A DNA stretch of 9,457 bases from Litorimonas sp964435725 (GTDB lineage Bacteria > Pseudomonadota > Alphaproteobacteria > Caulobacterales > Maricaulaceae). The notes below the pieces were generated by a model. The model had not been told where the DNA came from. It saw only the letters and a program-made list of their open reading frames with translations, and ran no database searches. Numbering within the stretch: the first letter of the stretch is position 1; each line of letters starts with the position of its first letter. The position numbers and the translations under genes were made by a program. The DNA lies in the NCBI GenBank assembly GCA_964435725.1, contig CAYTAJ010000082.1:1-9457 (forward strand). The letters are read 5' to 3'. This document shows, piece after piece, positions 5,015-9,457 of the stretch.

Positions 5015-6814
5015 ATGAGTTCCGAAACTAACATCACAAAAAAAAGTGAGCGAATAGCACGGAACCGTCCAAAAAGGCGGTGGCATATTGTAATTTTAGT
5101 TTTGCTTGTCTTGTCCGTCGCTTTACCTGGTCTTTCTACCCTCCCCGTTATCGACCGTGATGAAGCCCGTTTTTCACAAGCCAGCGTACAAATGGCCGAG
5201 AGCGGTGATCTTTTAAATATTCGGTTTCAAGACAAGGCGCGAAATAAGAAACCTGCAGGCATTTACTGGCTTCAAACAGCGGCGATAAAGACATTCTCTG
5301 AAGAGGGTAAACGCACATTATGGGCGCAAAGAGTACCATCTGTTTTAGGCGCCTTATTAGCCGTGCTCGCGACGTATTTGGCGGGTATAAAACTCGTCGG
5401 GCGACAAGCGGCCTTAATTGGCGCGGGTGCCTTGTCTTTATCGCTCTTAATGGTGTTTGAAGCCCATATCGCAAAAACAGATGCCGTTCTCTGCGGGCTG
5501 GCTGCGAGTTGTTTTGCCGCCCTCGCTTATATCCGAGCGACGCCCTCTGGCCTGTCACTCTGGAAAGCGCGGCCTGCCGTTTGGGTATTCTGGTTGGCCT
5601 TTGGGGCCGCCATTCTCATAAAGGGGCCCGTTGTTCCGTCTATCGTCGCCCTGACATGTCTCACGCTTTTGATTTGGGAAAAGCGTGGCTATGGTATTCG
5701 TCAGTTAATTAATATTCCGGCCATTCTTGTAAGCTGTCTTATGTTTATCCCTTGGGCCGTCGCAATTGGTTTGGAAACACAAGGGGCCTTTTTTGCTGAG
5801 AGCCTAGGGCGTGATTTTGGCGGCAAACTCGTCTCTGCACAGGAAAGTCACCCCGGACCGCCGGGCTACCACCTATTACATATCAATTTAACGCTATGGC
5901 CCGCAACACTCTTGCTTCTACCTGGCTTTGCTTTGGCCTTTCGGACGTTGCGTAATGATAAAAATGCAAGAAAAGACAATAGGCCCGGCGCCCCGCTTGC
6001 GAAAAGCATCCGTCTTTGTTTGGCCTGGATTATTCCTTTTTGGCTGATGATAGAGATTATGCCGACAAAGCTTCCGCATTATGCCTTGCCACTTTTCCCG
6101 GCCATCTGTCTGCTTGTCGGTTTAGCAGGCATTGCCATGATGCGCGTGAAAGATTTCGGCATCACACGTTTTATCAGTGGATTTTTGTTTATCTTAGCCG
6201 CCACGGCCATCATTGCTTTGCTGATCGTGGCACAAGTCATTTACAGTGACGTAGATAACCTCCTGACGACCTATATTATCGCGGCGGTAGCAGGCGTAAT
6301 TGCCATTGCCGCAGGCTTTCTACTCTGGGTTAATCGCGTAAAGGCATCCCTAATATTGGCAGGCCTCTCTGCTTTGTCGCTCAATATTTTAGCCTACGCT
6401 TTTATCTTACCGAGCCTTTCAGATTTACGCCTCGCTGATCGCGTAGAAGCGGCTTTTGAAAATGCGTCTATCACCCTGCCAAGGCAAAGTGGGCCTCTCG
6501 TCCGTGCGTTGAACTTTACCGAACCCAGTCTCGTTTACCGGCTAGGGAAAGAGATAAGACTGGGTGATCAGACAGACCTGACAGCGGCAGACACTTGGGC
6601 TTCGGGGACAATCTTTATTGTCGATGAAATTAAAAACGAAGGCAAAGATTTTGCAGAATTCTCTAAACAAGTTGAAGCTCAATCTGCCTGCATAAAAGAA
6701 CGTTCAACAGTTTCGGGGTTCAATTATTCAAAAGGTGATGCGGTGGACCTTCACATTTTTGAGGTCATCAATTGCGAAAGTAATCTGCCTAACGCCCAAA
6801 AAGTGCCGCTCTAA
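5015..6814 (+). CDS. ArnT-like GT-C glycosyltransferase (family 39/PMT-like), polyprenyl-phosphate sugar dependent
   Basis: A 599-residue polytopic inner-membrane enzyme predicted to transfer a sugar from a polyprenyl-phosphate donor to an envelope acceptor on the periplasmic side. After a basic N-terminus (residues 8-22) the first helix is at about 24-42, followed by the GT-C acidic motif VIDRDEARFSQ (45-55; D47 and D49 are candidate catalytic or metal residues). RNKKPAGIYWLQ (76-87), a KTD (154-156) and an IKGP (202-205) match the ArnT pattern, and TKLPHYALPLFPA (351-363) is the K-x-x-HY-x-LP motif typical of ArnT-like proteins. About twelve hydrophobic segments end near residue 464, followed by a soluble ~130-residue C-terminal domain, again as in ArnT. 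No arnA, arnB or other arabinose genes are in the window, so L-Ara4N should not be assumed; galacturonate or another sugar is possible. No clear Shine-Dalgarno precedes the ATG. Its last 26 bases overlap the convergent WbbL-like gene. Confidence 0.88.
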   Translation: MSSETNITKKSERIARNRPKRRWHIVILVLLVLSVALPGLSTLPVIDRDEARFSQASVQMAESGDLLNIRFQDKARNKKPAGIYWLQTAAIKTFSEEGKRTLWAQRVPSVLGALLAVLATYLAGIKLVGRQAALIGAGALSLSLLMVFEAHIAKTDAVLCGLAASCFAALAYIRATPSGLSLWKARPAVWVFWLAFGAAILIKGPVVPSIVALTCLTLLIWEKRGYGIRQLINIPAILVSCLMFIPWAVAIGLETQGAFFAESLGRDFGGKLVSAQESHPGPPGYHLLHINLTLWPATLLLLPGFALAFRTLRNDKNARKDNRPGAPLAKSIRLCLAWIIPFWLMIEIMPTKLPHYALPLFPAICLLVGLAGIAMMRVKDFGITRFISGFLFILAATAIIALLIVAQVIYSDVDNLLTTYIIAAVAGVIAIAAGFLLWVNRVKASLILAGLSALSLNILAYAFILPSLSDLRLADRVEAAFENASITLPRQSGPLVRALNFTEPSLVYRLGKEIRLGDQTDLTAADTWASGTIFIVDEIKNEGKDFAEFSKQVEAQSACIKERSTVSGFNYSKGDAVDLHIFEVINCESNLPNAQKVPL

Positions 6815-7703
6815 GCGTCAGGTAATATGCGCGACCCATAATGGCTAAAGTCATGAACGGCGCAGCAAGGGTTGTCAGTAGCTTAGATGTAAGGCCCGGT
6901 TTGTAATTCCAAAAATATCGAATAAAACCTTTCAGCTTTTCCCACTCTACTTTGATACGAGGCACTGCACTGGTTGATCCATAATGCATGATATGGGCAT
7001 CCGGCACGATATAAACGCTACCGCCACTTTCCCATGTACGTCGGCATATATCGATATCCTCGACATGCAAGAAATAGCGCTCATCAAATCCGCCTAATGT
7101 CTCAAAAGACTCCCGGTCTGTCATCATGGCCGCGCCGCTTGTTGTTTGAATGGGGATCGGTTCTAAAGGGACAGGCTGAGTTTCTTGGTGAATTGTTTTA
7201 AACCCCGGTAGCTTGTGGAGCGGTGTAAAACTGGAGATGGCCGATAAAGGCGTCAGCGCTCCGCGGCGCGCACCCCTTTGCTCACGCCCATATTCATCGC
7301 GTAAAAACCCACCTGCAATCCATGGTGAGTTCAGATTTTCACCACAATCTGCAAGCCGCCTTGCAGCCCCTTGAGAAATAATAGCATCAGGATTTAAAAA
7401 TAATAAAAAGTGCCCTTTGGCTAATCGAGCCCCATAATTACAGCCCCGTGCAAATCCAATATTACCGTGACCTTGCAAGAGGCGAATACGGTCATATTTC
7501 ATTGCAATCTCGCTTAAGCGAGCACGGGCACTTTCTGTATTTCCATTATCAACCAGTATGAGTTCATAAATATCATCGTCATTCATGACAGCGCTGACAG
7601 CTTCAGCAAGAGCTGGACCTGTCATATAACTCACCATTATTACGCTGATGGGACGTTTCTTTGCCGTGACGGGCAAGCTGACGATATTGGTCTCTAAAAC
7701 CAT
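6789..7703 (-). CDS. WbbL-like family 2 glycosyltransferase (rhamnosyltransferase-type)
   Basis: A 304-residue GT-A fold transferase of the WbbL/rhamnosyltransferase-like group that builds surface polysaccharides from nucleotide sugars on the cytoplasmic face. Seen in order: ISVIMVSYMTG (19-29), ELILVDNGN (47-55), GHGNIGFARGCNYGARLA (78-95), LFLNPDAII (101-109, with N-P-D as the D-x-D equivalent), SGAAMMTDRESFETLGGFDE (189-208) and RYFLHVEDIDICRR (209-222), the hallmark FxxxxEDxDxxxR block, then HYGSTS (240-245). The C-terminal ~40 residues (270-300) are hydrophobic and amphipathic and may dock on the membrane. The ATG at 7703 is preceded by AAGG about ten bases upstream, inside a small dyad. 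It lies 118 bases after the Wzy_C gene on the same strand and overlaps the GT39 gene tail to tail. The transferred sugar cannot be determined. Confidence 0.87.
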   Translation of the reverse strand: MVLETNIVSLPVTAKKRPISVIMVSYMTGPALAEAVSAVMNDDDIYELILVDNGNTESARARLSEIAMKYDRIRLLQGHGNIGFARGCNYGARLAKGHFLLFLNPDAIISQGAARRLADCGENLNSPWIAGGFLRDEYGREQRGARRGALTPLSAISSFTPLHKLPGFKTIHQETQPVPLEPIPIQTTSGAAMMTDRESFETLGGFDERYFLHVEDIDICRRTWESGGSVYIVPDAHIMHYGSTSAVPRIKVEWEKLKGFIRYFWNYKPGLTSKLLTTLAAPFMTLAIMGRAYYLTLRAALFGR

Positions 7704-7708
7704 GAAAA

Positions 7709-7719
7709 ATAAGCCTTAT
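7709..7719. repeat. 11-base dyad (ATAAG-C-CTTAT) over the ribosome binding site of the WbbL-like gene
   Basis: Perfect five-base arms around one centre base, ending 5 bases before the start codon and containing the AAGG that is the only Shine-Dalgarno-like element. A hairpin here would hide the binding site. The octamer ATAAGGCT (or ATAAGCCT) also precedes two other genes of the window, at about 3996-4003 and 5002-5009. Confidence 0.25.
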
Positions 7720-7751
7720 CGGCCCCCGAACGATATTTCAATTAGCGTAAA

Positions 7752-7765
7752 TGCAAAGATTTGCA
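7752..7765. repeat. Perfect 14-base dyad (TGCAAA-GA-TTTGCA) in the gap before the WbbL-like gene
   Basis: Six-base arms around a 2-base centre, about 49 bases upstream of the WbbL-like start, in an A/T-rich 118-base gap that probably holds a promoter. The size and symmetry suit a dimeric regulator's operator; the loop is too small for a terminator. On the minus strand TTGCAA within it could also act as a -35-like hexamer, but no clear -10 follows at the right distance. Confidence 0.3.
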
Positions 7766-7821
7766 AGAAGAGAAATTTATTTATCCTGCTTGATTCATGA
7801 CAGATGAGATACCGACTTTAA

Positions 7822-9060
7822 TTATTCCGGGATTTTAATCAAATTCAGACAGGCCAAACCTAAACTGAGCGCCCCCCACCACCAAAATTGCCAAACACCA
7901 AACGAAACGGATGAAATAACAATCATAACGAAGAGGAAACTGCATAGCCCAAACGCATGCACTTTGCTTTGAGCCACAAATTCGAGCGCAGGCCGGACCA
8001 GGCAAATAATCGTAAAACAAGCCAGTATTGCACCGACTAATCCAGTCTCCAACCAAATGTGTAAACCTGCATTATGAGGGTGTAGCGATATTGTCGACAT
8101 GGTCATGCCACGACTGAGCGTCACAGTTTCGGTAAAGGTTCTCGCACTGTCAAAACCATGGCCTATCAAAGGACTTTGCAAAATTTGTTCAAACACAAAT
8201 TGCCACATGTAAAAGCGATGTTCCCATGAACTCGGTAGCAAAGCTAAAATGTCTTCGTCGAGCAATCCAATTAAACTGGCAAAAGCCGGTGCGATAAAAA
8301 TGCTAAGGATAGAGAGCAATAAAACAAATTTTATACAAAAATTTGGAAAACGCATGGCCAATAAACCTGCGCATAGACCAAGCCAAGGTGCGATGAAGGC
8401 AATGTTGTTTTGGACTTTTAGTGCCAAGATTGAAATGAGTATGGCACTCAGCAAAATCATGACTTTACCCATAGAGCGATGCCAAACCAAAGCCGCAATA
8501 GGCATTAACAAGGCGGACGCAAAAATCGTCCCTCTGACGACATTGCGTGTTGCATCAAGCTTTCGCCAAAAGGCATCTTCATCAATTGGCGGCGGGTCAT
8601 AAGCAAAACTCAGGATAAAGCCTGAGAACGTCTCGAAAAAAATTAAACAGATGCCCAGTAAAAGCGAAACAATAACGCCGTCTCTTAAAACATCCCCCAA
8701 AACGTGGTCTCGCATTTGCGACCAGAGCCAGATGACAGCGGGAAACATCATCCCCATCACCCAAATTTTCTCTGCATTAGAAAAACCGGAGACTTTGGGA
8801 TAGGGGCTCCAAAATTGCGTTATCCAGACCCATGTTAAAAATGCAGTGAGCGCCATCAGCCAAAGCGGCGGTTTCTTGGCGTAGGCTTTATGCGCGACCA
8901 AACCCAACACGCCCAAACAGGCGAGGATAAACATCAGCAGCGCCACGCCCCCGCCGCCCGCGAGCATGACGATAGGCAATAAGAAAAGCACAAAGAGAGA
9001 GACGCCCAACACCACTTTGGGCGGGCGTCTTATGGGTTCAATTTGCCCAACTTCAGACAT
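7822..9060 (-). CDS. O-antigen ligase/polymerase family (Wzy_C) integral membrane protein
   Basis: A 412-residue inner-membrane protein with about ten to twelve hydrophobic segments from residue 16 to 408. The family signature lies in the second half: a large periplasmic region after about 262 containing SSWEHRFYMWQFVFEQILQS (277-296), the GHGFDSAR block (300-307) and the HPHNAGLHIWLETGLVGAIL segment (327-346), whose H-x-HN motif is typical of WaaL and Wzy_C proteins. An NVVRG at 173-177 matches the R-containing loop before a helix in this family. The product would either ligate undecaprenyl-linked glycan to lipid A-core or polymerise repeat units; sequence alone does not separate these. The ATG at 9060 is only 7 bases past the thrS stop with no terminator between and no strong Shine-Dalgarno, so it is probably read from the thrS transcript. 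The WbbL-like transferase follows. Confidence 0.87.
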   Translation of the reverse strand: MSEVGQIEPIRRPPKVVLGVSLFVLFLLPIVMLAGGGGVALLMFILACLGVLGLVAHKAYAKKPPLWLMALTAFLTWVWITQFWSPYPKVSGFSNAEKIWVMGMMFPAVIWLWSQMRDHVLGDVLRDGVIVSLLLGICLIFFETFSGFILSFAYDPPPIDEDAFWRKLDATRNVVRGTIFASALLMPIAALVWHRSMGKVMILLSAILISILALKVQNNIAFIAPWLGLCAGLLAMRFPNFCIKFVLLLSILSIFIAPAFASLIGLLDEDILALLPSSWEHRFYMWQFVFEQILQSPLIGHGFDSARTFTETVTLSRGMTMSTISLHPHNAGLHIWLETGLVGAILACFTIICLVRPALEFVAQSKVHAFGLCSFLFVMIVISSVSFGVWQFWWWGALSLGLACLNLIKIPE

Positions 9061-9067
9061 TGTAAAA

Positions 9068-9457
9068 CTAGCCGCGTCGCAAATCAGGCGCGAGCGATTC
9101 TTGGCTCAATTCTGCAATCGCTTCATCCAAGCTCAAGATCGTTTGGTCACGAGAGCCAAGGCGACGCAGCGCGACTTTACCTTCTTCTGCCTCTTTCATG
9201 CCGACAACGGCGATGACAGGGATTTTGCGATCGGCTGAGAGTTCACGAATTTTGTAATTGATTTTCTCATTGCGCAGATCGGTTTCGACACGAATACCGG
9301 CGACGCGCATTTTCTCGGCCACCTCTTCGGCATAGCTATCAGCGCTGCCTGTAATGGTCGCGACAACCACTTGTGTCGGCGAGAGCCAGAGCGGGAAACG
9401 ACCTGCATAATTTTCAATTAGAATGCCTAAGAAGCGTTCCATCGAGCCCAAAATCGC
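9068..9457 (-). CDS. thrS: Threonyl-tRNA synthetase, C-terminal part (runs off the right edge)
   Basis: Cytoplasmic class II aminoacyl-tRNA synthetase charging tRNA-Thr. Only the last 129 codons and the stop are present. The fragment enters in the middle of motif 3 (AILGSMERFLGILIENYAG, with the conserved ERF arginine) and then carries the complete anticodon-binding domain: FPLWLSPTQVVVATI, AGIRVETDLRNEKINYKIRE and the KIPVIAVVGMKEAEEGKVAL strand pair, closely matching bacterial ThrS. The reading frame is open from the window edge to the TAG, so there is no sign of damage. The Wzy_C gene begins 7 bases downstream, apparently in the same transcript. Confidence 0.95.
   Translation of the reverse strand, partial: AILGSMERFLGILIENYAGRFPLWLSPTQVVVATITGSADSYAEEVAEKMRVAGIRVETDLRNEKINYKIRELSADRKIPVIAVVGMKEAEEGKVALRRLGSRDQTILSLDEAIAELSQESLAPDLRRG

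Noticed and set aside
5148..5558. Minus-strand open frame of 136 codons
   Set aside because: It lies opposite the GT39 catalytic region; composition is arginine-rich and unstructured, typical of a reverse-strand shadow.
5015..6814. Naming the GT39 protein ArnT (L-Ara4N transferase)
   Set aside because: General ArnT-like motifs are present, but no arabinose-pathway genes accompany it and the sugar cannot be read from sequence.
8249..8602. Plus-strand open frame of 117 codons
   Set aside because: It is antisense to the well-supported Wzy_C gene and has no recognisable motif or ribosome binding site.
1..9457. Mobile element, CRISPR array, tRNA or phage remnants
   Set aside because: No transposase or integrase reading frame, no regularly spaced direct repeats and no tRNA-like cloverleaf were seen on either strand.

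Overview
The window looks like chromosomal DNA of an alphaproteobacterium, most likely a marine, stalked or prosthecate type (Caulobacterales/Maricaulales/Hyphomonadaceae-like). The basis is protein character: the methyltransferase opening with an FYASPLG motif next to a chorismate mutase and TyrA, the AroQ protein with an extra C-terminal domain, and the conserved four-helix membrane protein all resemble alphaproteobacterial families. Base composition is around half G+C by eye. This is inference from remembered family features, not from a search. No mobile element, CRISPR array, tRNA, rRNA or phage gene is visible, and no gap between genes exceeds about 160 bases.

Left part (1-1786, minus strand): a tight aromatic amino acid operon, read right to left as SAM-dependent methyltransferase, AroQ-type chorismate mutase with a degenerate prephenate-dehydratase-like tail, and prephenate/arogenate dehydrogenase TyrA, which is cut by the window edge. 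The first two genes overlap by 14 bases and the next junction is 19 bases.

Middle (1836-4854, minus strand): a PAS-GGDEF-EAL protein with an intact EAL catalytic set but a destroyed GGDEF signature, so probably a c-di-GMP phosphodiesterase; a 142-residue four-helix membrane protein of unknown function; and a soluble DPM1/ArnC-like family 2 glycosyltransferase.

Right part (5015-9457): a plus-strand ArnT-like GT-C (family 39) glycosyltransferase, transcribed divergently from the DPM1-like gene across a 160-base control region. Facing it and overlapping its last 26 bases is a WbbL-like family 2 glycosyltransferase, preceded by an O-antigen ligase/polymerase-type (Wzy_C) membrane protein. That gene starts 7 bases after the end of threonyl-tRNA synthetase (thrS, only its 3' part present).

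How they fit together: the DPM1-like enzyme probably makes a polyprenyl-phosphate sugar, and the ArnT-like enzyme uses it on the periplasmic side to decorate lipid A, LPS core or another envelope acceptor. The four-helix protein between the cyclase/phosphodiesterase and the DPM1-like gene could be an accessory such as a flippase, but nothing in its sequence proves that. The WbbL-like transferase and Wzy_C protein point to surface polysaccharide assembly. The window is therefore a small envelope-glycan island between two housekeeping loci (thrS and tyrA). I see no clearly undescribed system; the most interesting items are the GT2/four-helix/GT39 set and the two-domain chorismate mutase.
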